Of a stretch of 64,000 nucleotides of DNA, positions 16,161-26,378 are shown in pieces. The DNA lies in the NCBI RefSeq assembly GCF_030068605.1, contig NZ_JASJOU010000002.1, positions 1-64,000 on the forward strand. The letters run 5' to 3'. A model generated the notes under the pieces. The model saw nothing but the letters and a program-made list of their open reading frames with translations. It was not told the DNA's origin and made no database searches. Position 1 is the stretch's first letter, and each line of letters opens with the position of its first letter. Origin of the DNA: Xanthocytophaga agilis. Lineage in GTDB: Bacteria; Bacteroidota; Bacteroidia; Cytophagales; 172606-1. Both the position numbers and the translations under genes were made by a program.

Positions 16161-17745
16161 CTACTTACTTGAAGCAAGTATAGCTATGAGTATCCTATAT
16201 ATAGTATATAAGGTATTACTCAGTCACTACAGAAACTTCCAGTTTAACCGGATATTTATTCTGGTAGCATTGAGTCTTTCAGCCCTGTTGCCTTTTATAG
16301 AGCTCCCAGCTGATACATCTCTGGTTTACATGGTTGGAATGCCAACATTTACATTGGCAGAGATTGATTTTGCAGCGTCTAAAGAAAAGCTACCTTTATT
16401 AACCAACAGGTTCACAGGATTTCAGTTACTCATGCTGATTTACTGGATAGGAGTATGTCTGGCCAGTTTACGCTTGGGTTTACAGTTAGTACGCCTCTGG
16501 CGGCAAAAACAGGCGTTTACCTACCAATCACAGGAAGGCTATCAACTTATCTTTACAAAAGGCCAGCTGCCTACCTTTTCTTTTTTCAAATGGCTCTTCT
16601 GGGATGATAGCCAAAAACTAACAGATAGAGAAACAGACTTAATCCTACTCCATGAGAAAACACATATACGCCAATGGCATTCTGCTGATATCTTACTGAC
16701 AGAGATATATAAGATCCTATTCTGGTTTCATCCTATTGTATATGCTTTCCAAAAATCACAACGTGCCATACATGAATACCTGGCAGATCAGGCAGCCTTA
16801 CAGGAAGGTTCATCAGAGATCTACATCAGGTTATTGACTCACTCTTTGTTAAAAAAACTGAATATCCCATTAGTACAGTCCTTTTATCATTCATCTTTAA
16901 AAAGTCGTATCAGTATGCTTCGTTCTGTTAAAACCAACAAGCCTACAACCTGGAAGGCTGTAGGCAGTATCCTTTCTGCTTTAGTACTTATATTAGTGTA
17001 TGCATGTAGAAGCCAGGATAGCATTAATCCATCTGCTCGTACTACTGCTGTAGATCAGATGCCTGAATATTCAGGAGGCACAGATGCTTTGTATAGAGAA
17101 ATATCACAAACTATACGCTATCCATTGTCTGCCCGTAAAGCAGGAGCGCAGGGACAGGTAGTAGCCTCTTATACTATCAATAAAGAGGGTAAACTGGAAA
17201 ATATAGAAATAACACAGGGAGTACACTCAGATGTAGATCAGGAAGTGATCAGAGTACTAAGCAATCTGAAACAAACATGGACACCCGGACAAAAAGGCAA
17301 GCAGGCAACCAATGTAAAAATGGCATTACCCATTCAGTTTGTCCTGGAGGGAAAAGATAAAAGCAATTCGGCTTCCGGTGGTAAAGGTCTGGTAGTAGTT
17401 GGCTATGCGCCTTCTGATAATATCAGTACAGATGAGCCATTTGTTGCCGTAGAGCACATGCCAGAGTTTCCGGGAGGGTTTCCAAAGCTAGGAGAATTTC
17501 TGGCTGAAAATCTGAAGTACCCGGCAGAATCACGCGAGAAAGGTGTATATGGAACAGTATTTCTGTCTTTTGTAGTAAAAGAGAACGGAGATATCTCTGA
17601 TATAAAAATTGCAAAAGGAGTTAACGCTGAAATGGATGCAGAAGCACTACGAGTAGCCAAACTAATGCCTAAGTGGATACCCGGAAAACAAAGTGGCAAA
17701 GAAGTGCCTGTCCGTTTTAGTCTACCTATCAAATTTACTTTGTAG
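16153..17745 (+). CDS. M56 (BlaR1-like) peptidase with two TonB C-terminal domains
   Basis: 530 residues from the ATG at 16153; an upstream in-frame ATG at 16138 is possible. Transmembrane helices near 5-25, 33-50 and 88-110 precede an M56 zinc-peptidase domain with HEKTH at 167-171 and EYLADQAA near 208-215, then a fourth helix at about 277-290. The periplasmic tail carries two TonB C-terminal-like domains (about 300-400 and 425-530), each opening MPE(Y/F)xGG and ending in a 'P(I)xF' strand. It is the sensor partner of the upstream BlaI-like repressor. The doubled TonB-like tail may contact an envelope partner; that is inference. Confidence 0.9.
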   Translation: MLSYLLEASIAMSILYIVYKVLLSHYRNFQFNRIFILVALSLSALLPFIELPADTSLVYMVGMPTFTLAEIDFAASKEKLPLLTNRFTGFQLLMLIYWIGVCLASLRLGLQLVRLWRQKQAFTYQSQEGYQLIFTKGQLPTFSFFKWLFWDDSQKLTDRETDLILLHEKTHIRQWHSADILLTEIYKILFWFHPIVYAFQKSQRAIHEYLADQAALQEGSSEIYIRLLTHSLLKKLNIPLVQSFYHSSLKSRISMLRSVKTNKPTTWKAVGSILSALVLILVYACRSQDSINPSARTTAVDQMPEYSGGTDALYREISQTIRYPLSARKAGAQGQVVASYTINKEGKLENIEITQGVHSDVDQEVIRVLSNLKQTWTPGQKGKQATNVKMALPIQFVLEGKDKSNSASGGKGLVVVGYAPSDNISTDEPFVAVEHMPEFPGGFPKLGEFLAENLKYPAESREKGVYGTVFLSFVVKENGDISDIKIAKGVNAEMDAEALRVAKLMPKWIPGKQSGKEVPVRFSLPIKFTL

Positions 17746-17788
17746 AAATCTAACAAAGTACTCGCTACTACAACCTATATCTATACAA

Positions 17789-17825
17789 AAAATAGCCCGA
17801 CTTCTGCAAAGTCGGGCTATTTTTT
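17789..17825. terminator. Bidirectional terminator
   Basis: A 13-bp stem AATAGCCCGACTT / AAGTCGGGCTATT with a 5-base loop and T runs on both strands, between the M56 gene and the convergent 104-aa gene. Confidence 0.92.
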
Positions 17826-18138
17826 ACTTGTCGTTTTTCTTAACAGTTTCATCCATAAATTTTTCCGTTACTTCAGGCTTATCCTCATCCTTATTATCAT
17901 TAAACCTGAGCAACCCATTGGCATTATCTGAGTCGTTATCCCTTGCTATGGTAGAGTGTCCCTCTGAATGTGTCAACTTTGGGACATCATGGAAATCACG
18001 TCCATTGGCTTCACTGGTATTCGCCTCATCTGGTTTACTAACCTGTTTGTCTGCATTGACAGACAGATCTTCGGCAGTATGTGGCTTATTTTCTATAGCT
18101 TTCTGCCTTTTTTCTTCTACTGATTTATCTGCTTTCAT
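17824..18138 (-). CDS. Hypothetical hydrophilic, disordered protein
   Basis: 104 residues, almost all polar and charged (Lys, Asp, Glu, Asn, Ser), with no hydrophobic core, signal peptide or cysteine. It starts MKADKSVEEKRQKAIENKPH and looks intrinsically disordered. I do not recognise a family. It is 39 bp downstream of a membrane protein gene in the same direction and may be cotranscribed with it. A real gene is likely from codon use and the terminator that abuts it, but function cannot be given. Confidence 0.6.
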   Translation of the reverse strand: MKADKSVEEKRQKAIENKPHTAEDLSVNADKQVSKPDEANTSEANGRDFHDVPKLTHSEGHSTIARDNDSDNANGLLRFNDNKDEDKPEVTEKFMDETVKKNDK

Positions 18139-18177
18139 AGTTCTACTTATTTATGTACAAGTAGTAGTAAGAAAAAA

Positions 18178-18594
18178 TTATGCCTTACTTTCCTGTTTCC
18201 AGGAATAATATAGGATGATGGCAAATGGTACTAGCCAAATCAGATCATTAGTTACATTGACCCAGCCAAATACCCAGGGTAGTTCACCTCTCCAGGCATA
18301 TAGAACCAAACCCACAGGTCCAAATAACTTACCCAGAAAACCTACCAGTATGATGGGCCAATGTCTTACAGGATCAAATGCAGCAATGTAATACCCCAAA
18401 CCATATACACCTACAATCATACCTACCGACTGCCATATACCAGGATAGTTTGGTTGTACCATACCTACCAGATCAAAAAAATGATGGGGGAACAATACTA
18501 TCCAGCTTCCCCAGAGTATATTATAGATTCCTGCCAGCTTTAGGGTAATTTTCATCCAGGCAGGTACCGTAGTAACACGATTTATGGGATTCAT
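18178..18594 (-). CDS. Small four-helix conserved membrane protein
   Basis: 138 residues with about four hydrophobic helices (16-34, 49-70, 77-97, 108-130). The stretch NYPGIWQSVGMIVGVYGLGY and 'HWPIILVGFLGKLFGP' is conserved in a family often mislabelled alkyl hydroperoxide reductase; no redox cysteine is present, so that name is not supported. Inner membrane, function unknown. Confidence 0.75.
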   Translation of the reverse strand: MNPINRVTTVPAWMKITLKLAGIYNILWGSWIVLFPHHFFDLVGMVQPNYPGIWQSVGMIVGVYGLGYYIAAFDPVRHWPIILVGFLGKLFGPVGLVLYAWRGELPWVFGWVNVTNDLIWLVPFAIILYYSWKQESKA

Positions 18595-18749
18595 TATCTA
18601 TCTGACGAGTTTCTCACTCAAAATAAGAGAAAACTCTATCACTTCATGAATATCTGATCTATTCATAAGTAAGTTAGATTTAATAGAGACGCACATTTTT
18701 CTCATATTTTACAGAATTAGCCTATTTCTCACACAACTCAGGATAGTAG

Positions 18750-20501
18750 TTATTTCAGATGTAGCTGTACCCCTGCTGAAACGCCAAAATAATAAGGTTG
18801 TATACGCAAATATCTCATAGGATCAGCATAGGTATTCAGCGAATATCTGAAGTTAGGCTCTATCCACCCTTCCAGTCTGTGACCGAAAAAATGCGCAATA
18901 CCATATCCAATTAATACATGAGTCTGAATACCTGATACTTTTTCATTCGTACGATAAATAGATCCTTGCAAACCTCCCAAAGCATAATGACGGAAGCCCT
19001 TGAGCATGCCAACCTGATACAATACATCCAGGCGTCCTCCAACGTTTTGCTGGATGGACTTCATTTCATAGGTATCTTTTCTATAGGTTGAAATGATAGT
19101 AACTCCCGTACTGCTATCTGTTCTCACATACGTTGACGTAGGATACAAACTCTTTGAATTATATTGTAACTGCTGTTCCTGACGATAGTAGAAAATTCCA
19201 CCGCGTAAACGCAGTCTCTGATTATAGACATATTCAATACCTGCCTGCCATTGCCAGCCCATACGTTGAGCAGCCATAGACTTGCCTAACTTGACTTGGT
19301 CTACCCATATGGAATCGGTAGTAACAGGTGAAACCATATAATAACTATTTGAATGTGTATAACTCACATATACACTCCATCTGCTTATTGGCAATTTAGA
19401 GTCTTTGGGTGTTATCTTTGGTATAGAAACATTGATTAAAGAAATTTTATTATCAGTTGCTTCTAAAGGACGATATTTCAGTTTTGACAAAACACTGATG
19501 TGTTCACTTTCAGATAATAAAAATTGTTTATCGGCACTCTCATTGTATTCATAGTTAAGTATACCTGTATTTTCATCTCTGGTATTACCATGAGATAGTA
19601 TTTTGGTCTTTATTTCACCCTTAACAGAATATTGTTTGTTTGAAGAGGTATAAAGTTTCTTTGAAACAACGAATTGTTTATCTTTTTTCCCTTTTATGAG
19701 CGGCTGTTTCTCAGCAGAGGACAATACACTATGTCCTTCATTTCTTAAAAGCTGTTTTTCCGATCTGACTATAATGCCAGACAAAGTATCCTCGGGAATA
19801 AAATCATTAGTATTCAAAGTTTTGTTGCCAGTGGTTTCCTTAGAAGAATAAATATCAGAAGTCTTTTTAGGTACGACGTTCTTGGTAGGCTTTCTGGTAT
19901 TGGAAGTCAGAGACCGATTAGAAACAGGATCAGCAGTTACAGAGTTTATAGTATCACCTTTATGTAATCTGTTTGTATAAGCAATAGTATTTTCAGTGGC
20001 AGGTTTAACTCTGTTACTCAGTTTATTATCAGTGTTCCTTAGAACCCGCTTTCTTTGGTGACGAGTAAATTTATTTTCAAAATTATCCTGAATAGGAAGA
20101 CCTATTTTTGTGTCGCTGTCTATAGTCCTATCAGCTAACATATTCTTTCCATTTGTAGAATAGCCAGAAGCTTTTTTGATATCAGACAAACCTGTGTCCT
20201 TTAGCTGGGAGGTATTTGTATATTCAGATACAACAGGATCTGTTGACTGCACAACAGGCTTCTCTTGTACTCCAGTAAATAAACGATGATCCGAAATAGT
20301 CAGACGTCCCAGACAAAACATCATTACCAGAATTGTATTTAATGTAATAAGTCTGCCATTTTGCCAAAAGAGATCCTGCCACGTCGGATGTCCCAACGTT
20401 TTCTGTATATTTTTCCATACCGCCTCATCCGGTTCGGATGTAAAGTCATCGAACCTGTTCTGGAAGAATTCTTTTTCGTTATCGTTAGGTTTGTTGCTCA
20501 T
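18750..20501 (-). CDS. Anti-sigma-like protein with long linker and C-terminal beta-barrel
   Basis: 583 residues. Residues 1-45 are cytoplasmic and acidic with the motif PDEAVWKNIQKTL; a single hydrophobic segment spans about 53-67; a Ser/Thr/Lys-rich, low-complexity region of some 300 residues follows; and the last ~190 residues alternate like outer-membrane strands (for example RLRGGIFYYRQEQQLQYNSK and the final SAGVQLHLK). It overlaps the upstream ECF sigma gene by 17 bases. The reading is an anti-sigma factor tethered through the periplasm to an outer-membrane domain. The same layout recurs at 45128-46924. Confidence 0.7.
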   Translation of the reverse strand: MSNKPNDNEKEFFQNRFDDFTSEPDEAVWKNIQKTLGHPTWQDLFWQNGRLITLNTILVMMFCLGRLTISDHRLFTGVQEKPVVQSTDPVVSEYTNTSQLKDTGLSDIKKASGYSTNGKNMLADRTIDSDTKIGLPIQDNFENKFTRHQRKRVLRNTDNKLSNRVKPATENTIAYTNRLHKGDTINSVTADPVSNRSLTSNTRKPTKNVVPKKTSDIYSSKETTGNKTLNTNDFIPEDTLSGIIVRSEKQLLRNEGHSVLSSAEKQPLIKGKKDKQFVVSKKLYTSSNKQYSVKGEIKTKILSHGNTRDENTGILNYEYNESADKQFLLSESEHISVLSKLKYRPLEATDNKISLINVSIPKITPKDSKLPISRWSVYVSYTHSNSYYMVSPVTTDSIWVDQVKLGKSMAAQRMGWQWQAGIEYVYNQRLRLRGGIFYYRQEQQLQYNSKSLYPTSTYVRTDSSTGVTIISTYRKDTYEMKSIQQNVGGRLDVLYQVGMLKGFRHYALGGLQGSIYRTNEKVSGIQTHVLIGYGIAHFFGHRLEGWIEPNFRYSLNTYADPMRYLRIQPYYFGVSAGVQLHLK

Positions 20502-21036
20502 AGTTCACGATTCCTAACTCTTTTAGTTTTTTCTTTAATACATCTCTCGCTTTAAACAATTGAGAGCGTGAGGTATTCTCAGATATGCCCAACATCTGTC
20601 CAATTTCAGCATGGTCATATCCATCGATTACATATAGGTTAAATACCATTCGATACCCATCAGGTAACGCGTTGATCACTTTTACAATCTCTTCATTGGA
20701 CAACTGTGCCATTAACTTCCAGTAATCATCATTGCTATGGGATATATCCTGGTAGTCGACAGTTTGCGGATAATGCAATTGTGACCGGTAATAATTCAAT
20801 GCCGTATTTGTGACAATTCGTTTCATCCATCCTACTATAGCATCGGGATTACGTATTTCTGCAATGTTTCTGAAGATCTTTATAAACGACTCTTGTAGAA
20901 TATCTTCCGCTTCCTCTGTATTCTTGGCATACCGACGGCAAATACCCATCAAACGGCTTTTATACTTTTGGTAAAAAGCCGTTTGAGATTTAGGATCATT
21001 TTGCTGGCAACCTAAAATCAGTTCTTTATCAGACAT
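20485..21036 (-). CDS. ECF RNA polymerase sigma factor
   Basis: 183 residues: region 2 (GICRRYAKNTEEAEDILQES, FIKIFRNI) and region 4 (INALPDGYRMVFNLYVIDGY, HAEIGQMLGISENTSRSQLF) of an ECF sigma-70 factor. The stop lies 17 bases inside the anti-sigma/barrel gene, implying translational coupling. It would direct RNA polymerase to a small envelope-response regulon. A long hairpin lies 33 bp before its start. Confidence 0.93.
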   Translation of the reverse strand: MSDKELILGCQQNDPKSQTAFYQKYKSRLMGICRRYAKNTEEAEDILQESFIKIFRNIAEIRNPDAIVGWMKRIVTNTALNYYRSQLHYPQTVDYQDISHSNDDYWKLMAQLSNEEIVKVINALPDGYRMVFNLYVIDGYDHAEIGQMLGISENTSRSQLFKARDVLKKKLKELGIVNYEQQT

Positions 21037-21068
21037 CTATATTCTAACGATCAAATCATTTCGGATAA

Positions 21069-21117
21069 CCTCATTATTCCAGAGTCATAAGATGTTTATG
21101 ACTCTGGAATAATGAGG
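21069..21117. repeat. 22-bp perfect inverted repeat hairpin
   Basis: CCTCATTATTCCAGAGTCATAA and its exact complement flank a 5-base loop GATGT. It lies after the repeat lipoprotein gene and before the sigma gene, and lacks a T run, so it may be a processing or attenuator hairpin rather than a simple terminator. Confidence 0.75.
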
Positions 21118-21129
21118 TATAGTAAGGGT

Positions 21130-22380
21130 CTATTTAATATCAAAATAGACAGTTGCTTTTTGTGTGCAGGAACTTGGGGTAACACATACACTATACTGGA
21201 GCGAATCTTTTCCTACAAAACCTGGATTTGCTTTAAATACAACTCTATTATCTCGTATTGAAGCGGTTCCATTTGAAGGCTGCTCAGCAATACGTATTCC
21301 ATGATAAACACATCTCAAATCGTCATTCTTCAGCACAGGAAAACTTGCTCCTTTTGTGTACAAGGAGTCAGATAGGAAAGCAGGTTTATAAGCAATTGTA
21401 TCACTATTCAGAATATTGGTACAGGCACCTGCATTAATCTGAAGAGAAACTCTCGCTGTATCACATACAGAGCCCTGGCAAATACGATAGTGGATATAAT
21501 CCATACCTACATAATCACTATTAATTGTATATAAACCATAGAATATCTTGTTACCAGATACTTCTGCACTACCATATTGAGGTGCTGAAATAATAGTTAA
21601 CACTGGCGCAACTTGTCCTGAACACAATGCATCATTTGCCAATACATCCAGAAATAGGCTATACGCTGTCTGAATAGCAAATGAATCACTCACAGCCTCC
21701 AGACAATTGGATATATTTTGACCAACTTGAATAGTTACAACAGCCATGGCGCAGGAACCTGTACTACTACAAACCTGATATATAAAGTAATCAGACCCTT
21801 CATAGTTACTATAAGGAGTGTATACAATCCTCTTATTTTGAATGCTGACCGTACCATGTTCAACAGCTCTGATTATATTCAGCGTTGCACTGTCTAGTGT
21901 TCCTTCACAAAAACTATCATTGCCAAGCACATTCATCGTGATCGGAGTGTTGAGGCTGGTAGTGAAGTTATCTGAGATAACGCCATTACTACAGGGAATA
22001 GAGTCAGTAGGCGTAAACTTGATAATAACTGTATCTACTATAGAAATAGGGCTAAGAGAATCACCAGAACTAACAGTAAGCAGAAAATAGTCTGAGCTTA
22101 CATTTTTGGTTGTGTCCGGAAAATATAACAAGGTAGCATCCTGTATAAAGCTAGCTTTTCCGTTTATCGGTTGTTGTGTAATACGAAAACCTGTTGCCCC
22201 CTTATACTCTTCCATTTCCAGAAGGTTTAGAGCTAATCCCGTCTTTGGTGTTGTGTAGAGTGTCGTTCCATTTTGTGGCGAGGGGGGAGTAAGGCTGCCA
22301 TCTTTGTTAATAATATCGCACGCATAAATAAACAAGGCAATAAACGCAACCAGCCACCAATAACTTTTTATATTTTTCAT
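21130..22380 (-). CDS. Lipoprotein with tandem Ig/cadherin-like repeats
   Basis: 416 residues from the ATG at 22380; an upstream ATG in frame gives six more residues that would spoil the signal peptide. The signal peptide ends in a lipobox (FIYAC, Cys21). Four or more repeats of about 85 residues follow, each with a 'VLxND' or 'ANDxLC' turn, a 'GTAS/GSAEV' strand and a 'YxGxDxxxYxVC' strand, like tandem cadherin-like/Ig-like domains. Cysteine pairs recur in each repeat. Likely lipid-anchored at the cell surface, perhaps for adhesion. Confidence 0.8.
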   Translation of the reverse strand: MKNIKSYWWLVAFIALFIYACDIINKDGSLTPPSPQNGTTLYTTPKTGLALNLLEMEEYKGATGFRITQQPINGKASFIQDATLLYFPDTTKNVSSDYFLLTVSSGDSLSPISIVDTVIIKFTPTDSIPCSNGVISDNFTTSLNTPITMNVLGNDSFCEGTLDSATLNIIRAVEHGTVSIQNKRIVYTPYSNYEGSDYFIYQVCSSTGSCAMAVVTIQVGQNISNCLEAVSDSFAIQTAYSLFLDVLANDALCSGQVAPVLTIISAPQYGSAEVSGNKIFYGLYTINSDYVGMDYIHYRICQGSVCDTARVSLQINAGACTNILNSDTIAYKPAFLSDSLYTKGASFPVLKNDDLRCVYHGIRIAEQPSNGTASIRDNRVVFKANPGFVGKDSLQYSVCVTPSSCTQKATVYFDIK

Positions 22381-22567
22381 ATAGATAATGTGTGTCAAAA
22401 ATAAGATATAAGATCACAGATAAACAGTTCTCGAGATTGCTATCTGCTATAAAGACCCCTACCCTTTTTGAAACGTTGTCTATACATTGAAAAAAATAAA
22501 AAATGCTGTCAGGTCATACAATATTTTTATTAATGTAAATCAGAGATAAGACAATATACTTACATTT

Positions 22568-23047
22568 TTACACTATACTTATTTTTGCCAACCTAACCAA
22601 CAAGCCTATCTGTCCCAAGTGATATACATCATGCTCAATAATTCCTTCCAGTAAAAACTTAAGTGTATATTGTTTAGGTCCCAGGCGCTTTGCCAGTAAG
22701 GTATCTGGCTGATTCTGTAATAAAGTAGTAATATCATCCTGAGACTGTGCTAAATTTGCTTTAAGACTTTCCCATCCTATGCCTTTTACATCTCTAAAAG
22801 GAGGCCATTCTTCTTCACTATCGAATTTAACATTGTATTCATCATTCCCTTTCAACCATTGAATCAATGCATTTCGCCAAATGGTCATATGGGCGACAAT
22901 TTCAGCAATGCAATGTACTTCAGGTCCCACTTTGTAATAGGCGTCCTTTGTTGTGATCACATTTACCTTCTGAAGGACAGAATCTCCATACCAGGGTTCT
23001 CCATTATAAATATTTTCCAGTTGCTGAACCAGGCTTTGCAGTTGCAT
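22568..23047 (-). CDS. DinB-family (DfrB/YfiT-like) protein
   Basis: 159 residues forming the four-helix DinB bundle. The metal-binding histidines are suggested by 'EIVAHMTIWRNAL' and the final IIEHDVYHLGQI. DinB-like proteins include thiol-dependent transferases and metal-dependent hydrolases. No further neighbours give a substrate. Cytoplasmic. Confidence 0.85.
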   Translation of the reverse strand: MQLQSLVQQLENIYNGEPWYGDSVLQKVNVITTKDAYYKVGPEVHCIAEIVAHMTIWRNALIQWLKGNDEYNVKFDSEEEWPPFRDVKGIGWESLKANLAQSQDDITTLLQNQPDTLLAKRLGPKQYTLKFLLEGIIEHDVYHLGQIGLLVRLAKISIV

Positions 23048-23578
23048 AAGTGTAAGATATTTTATATAATCTTGCTATACGACTCAAGTTCTGGATAAGT
23101 TTTCTATTATCAAAGGTTATTTATGAAATTGCATCATACCTCCAAAAACAAATAAAATCAAGCTAGATAGCCATATTACTATATGAACATTATTCAGCAA
23201 TTCCCTTCATTTATCTATCTGAATTTTGATGAATAATAGACGTAACCAGACTCCCCTAGCTATAGATGCTATATATTTCACTCAAATAAATATTTCTCAC
23301 TAACACTTTTTAATAAATAAGCCTATAATCAAACTATCACTATTTTCATGTAATATATCTGCTAAATCCGAAACAGATTAAAACTATACCTTTGTATAAT
23401 TTTGCGGATTTTTACTCTGTATTTATTTTATATTATTATTAAATATCTTATCCCTGAAATATTTATGGAATAAACGATTGTTTACATCTATTACTGGAAA
23501 GTTTCTTTTACTACAAAATTACATACATTACTTCTATAAAACCTCTAACTATTTATCTCAATTAATCTATAGTCAACT
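23048..23578. other. AT-rich intergenic region
   Basis: About 530 very AT-rich bases. A Bacteroidota-like -7 element TACCTTTG lies at 23387-23394, 185 bp before the LamG gene. No gene or stable RNA is recognised. Confidence 0.45.
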
Positions 23579-26141
23579 ATGCCCATCTCTACAAGTTATT
23601 TCCCTTTACAATTCAAGAAATCATACTGGCTGGTATTGGTATTATACCTACTATATTTTCCAGGTTGGTCTCAGAATTTACAACAAGGCTTGGTTGCCTG
23701 CTACCCATTTGAAGGCAATGCAAATGACTTTAGTGGCAATAGCAATAATGGCTATGTGAATGGAGCAACTCTCACTACAGGACGTCATGGCGAACCTAAT
23801 AGTGCCTACTTATTTAATGGGAAAGGTAACTACATTGAATTATACTCTGCCAGATTGAAAAACCCTAGTTATAGTTATTCATTATGGGTAAAACCTGTCA
23901 AACTACCCAGCACTGGAGAAGCTAGCATTATCTTCTCCATGGGAAGTACAGGAGGCGATCAAAATTTATCTATCAATAATAGTTACGCCAATATGCCTTC
24001 TGGGTATGGAGGTGGAGGATATAGCATTCCTGGTTCGGACCCCATTTAATGTATTTGTTCTGACAGGTACACTTCCAACAGTAGGAGAATGGATACATCT
24101 TGTAGTTACCAGAGATCAGAATGTTCTTAAATTCTATCATCAGGGTATACTAGTAGGATCAGATGAAACAAAAGGAGGCGCTACCTATTATGGTAGTGGT
24201 ACAGTCAGAGCCATACTAGGTGGACGTTCTACATTGACTCAATTCTTCAATGGAGTGGTAGATGATCTCACTATTTATAACCGGGCACTCACAGAAGAAG
24301 AAGTAAAACAGTTGTACATCTCCGGTTTGCCTTGCTCTTATTATACAGATAAGCTCCAAACAACTATCAAAGGCCGCATTTATTCAGATGAAAATCAAAA
24401 TTGTGCTTTTGACAACACTGATAAGCCTTTGAAGCAGGTTCTGGTAGTTACACAACCTGGTAATTACTATGGCATTACAGATTCCACAGGCTATTATCAA
24501 ATCTCTGCAGATACAGGTACTTATACAGTTAGTCAGCTCATTAATGCAACTGACAATCAATTTGTACAGCCACTTTGTCCAGCCAATAATGTATCTGCAT
24601 CTGTTACACTTAAAAATAGAGGTGATAGTGTGACAAATGTCAACTTTGCCAATAAAGTCACATTACTTCCTCATCTGGAAAGTGCTGTAAACTCAGATCG
24701 CCGTCGCAGATGTTTTACCAATGAAACGTTCGTAACCTACACAAATAATGGTTATGCAGCAGCTCAAGGTGTGAAGGTATATGTCAAAATGCCAAAGTAT
24801 GTAATCTTTAAATCAGCGGATAAACCATATACCATTGATAAAGACTCAAACTATGTTTTTGATATTGGCATACTCAATGCCAGTGAAACAGGGGCTATCC
24901 ATATTATTGATTCAGTATCCTGTGTTGCAAACATTACAGGATTGACAGCTTGTACTAAAGCGTGGATCACTCCTGCTAATGGATATACTCTTCCAGAAAA
25001 CTCACCATGGGATAGCTCAGATATCTCACTTACTGCTAAATGCATAGAAAATGGTCGTGTTCAGATGATTATTAAAAATGTGGGGCAAGCAGCTATGGCT
25101 GATAGCACAGAATTCAGAGTGTACCTAAATGCTCAATTAGCTTTCCGCAAAAATTACCTGTTAGCAAAAGGCGACAGCCTGATACTAAAAATCCCTGCTA
25201 ATGGTAAAACTATTCGTCTGGAAGCAGATCAAAGAACTGGCCATCCGCGTAAATCACAAACCAATCTTACTATTGAAGGGTGTGTATCATCAGTAAGTGA
25301 TGTGGTCAGTAAAGGCTTTGTAGATGTATTACCTCAGGATGATGCAGAACCAGAAGTATCCATCAACTGCCTGATGATACGTGATTCATACGATCCAAAT
25401 GATAAACAGGTTAGCCCTGCAGGTACAACCAATGATCATTATACATCACCAGGCTCTGAATTAAAGTATACTATCCGATTCCAGAATACAGGAACGGACT
25501 ATGCTTATACTGTGGTATTGATTGATACACTCTCGGAAAATCTGGATCTTTCCTCATTACATATGAGTGCGGCTTCTCATAAATATACCTTGAAAGTGAG
25601 CGGCAAAGAGAAACCTGTTTTGATCTGGACATTTAATAACATTAATCTTCCAGACAGCACCCTAGACCAGGCAGGAAGCAATGGATTTGTTCAGTTTTCG
25701 ATTAAACCTAAGGCAAATCTGCCAGAAAAGACATTGATTGAGAACTTTGCAGATATCTTCTTTGATTACAATGAGCCTGTTCGTACTAACACCACCGTAA
25801 ATGTTATATACGATGTACCAAAGGTGATTAATCCTGCAATTCAACTGAATGAGAGCATTATTGATAGGGTGATGGCAAGTGAACCAGAAGTACTGAGAGG
25901 CAAGATTTCATTGTATCCAAACCCTACCCAGAATCAGTTATGGATACAGGCTACTGATGCAACTGTGCGTATTGAACAGGTTACCGTTTATAATATGTTG
26001 GGAGAGAAACAAGTTATTTCCTATACGCAATCAACCACGCAGACTCTGGAAGTAAAGTTGGGTGAAAAATCAAGAGGCATGTATCTGCTTAGCATTCAAA
26101 CCAACAAAGGCACATCTATCCAAAGGATAATAGTACAATAA
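23579..26141 (+). pseudogene. LamG / DUF7619 surface protein with T9SS tail, frameshifted
   Basis: Two overlapping frames make one protein of about 850 residues. The first (23579-24049) has a signal peptide ending 'FPGWSQ' and the first half of a LamG lectin domain (GLVACYPFEGNANDFSGNSN). The second (from about 24020) resumes the same LamG domain (PFNVFVLTGTLPTVGEWIHL) and ends in frame at 26141. After LamG come a prealbumin/SdrD-like domain, repeat segments including SYDPNDKQVSPAG of the DUF7619 type, and a C-terminal type IX secretion sorting tail (LYPNPTQNQLWIQ). The shift lies between 24020 and 24045, near a C run. It is either a true lesion or a sequencing error. Confidence 0.85.
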
Positions 26142-26174
26142 ACAGTATTTCCTCTGTAGCTTTTCAATCATACC

Positions 26175-26216
26175 AATACTCCTGCATCAATTCGTTTATG
26201 CAGGAGTATTTCATTT
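26175..26216. terminator. Terminator after LamG gene
   Basis: A 13-bp stem AATACTCCTGCAT / ATGCAGGAGTATT, then TCATTTT. Confidence 0.8.
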
Positions 26217-26378
26217 TGTACTAATGAACTGTTAAGAACATAAACTTTAGCACTCTTGACAAGTTTAGTTATAATTATCAAAGTCAGTTTTACGTTCTGC
26301 TCCACCAAATGCTAAACAATTATCTTTTTCAACTTTCTTATCCATCACATTGTTCAGATTGGATAAATGCTTTAGTGA

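Noticed and set aside
15695-17745. Beta-lactam resistance locus
   Set aside because: BlaI/BlaR1-type proteins are present but no beta-lactamase or PBP gene is; the M56 sensor lacks a penicillin-binding domain.
17693-18208. 171-codon frame on the plus strand
   Set aside because: It runs antisense across the M56 end, a terminator and the 104-aa gene, and its translation looks like noise.
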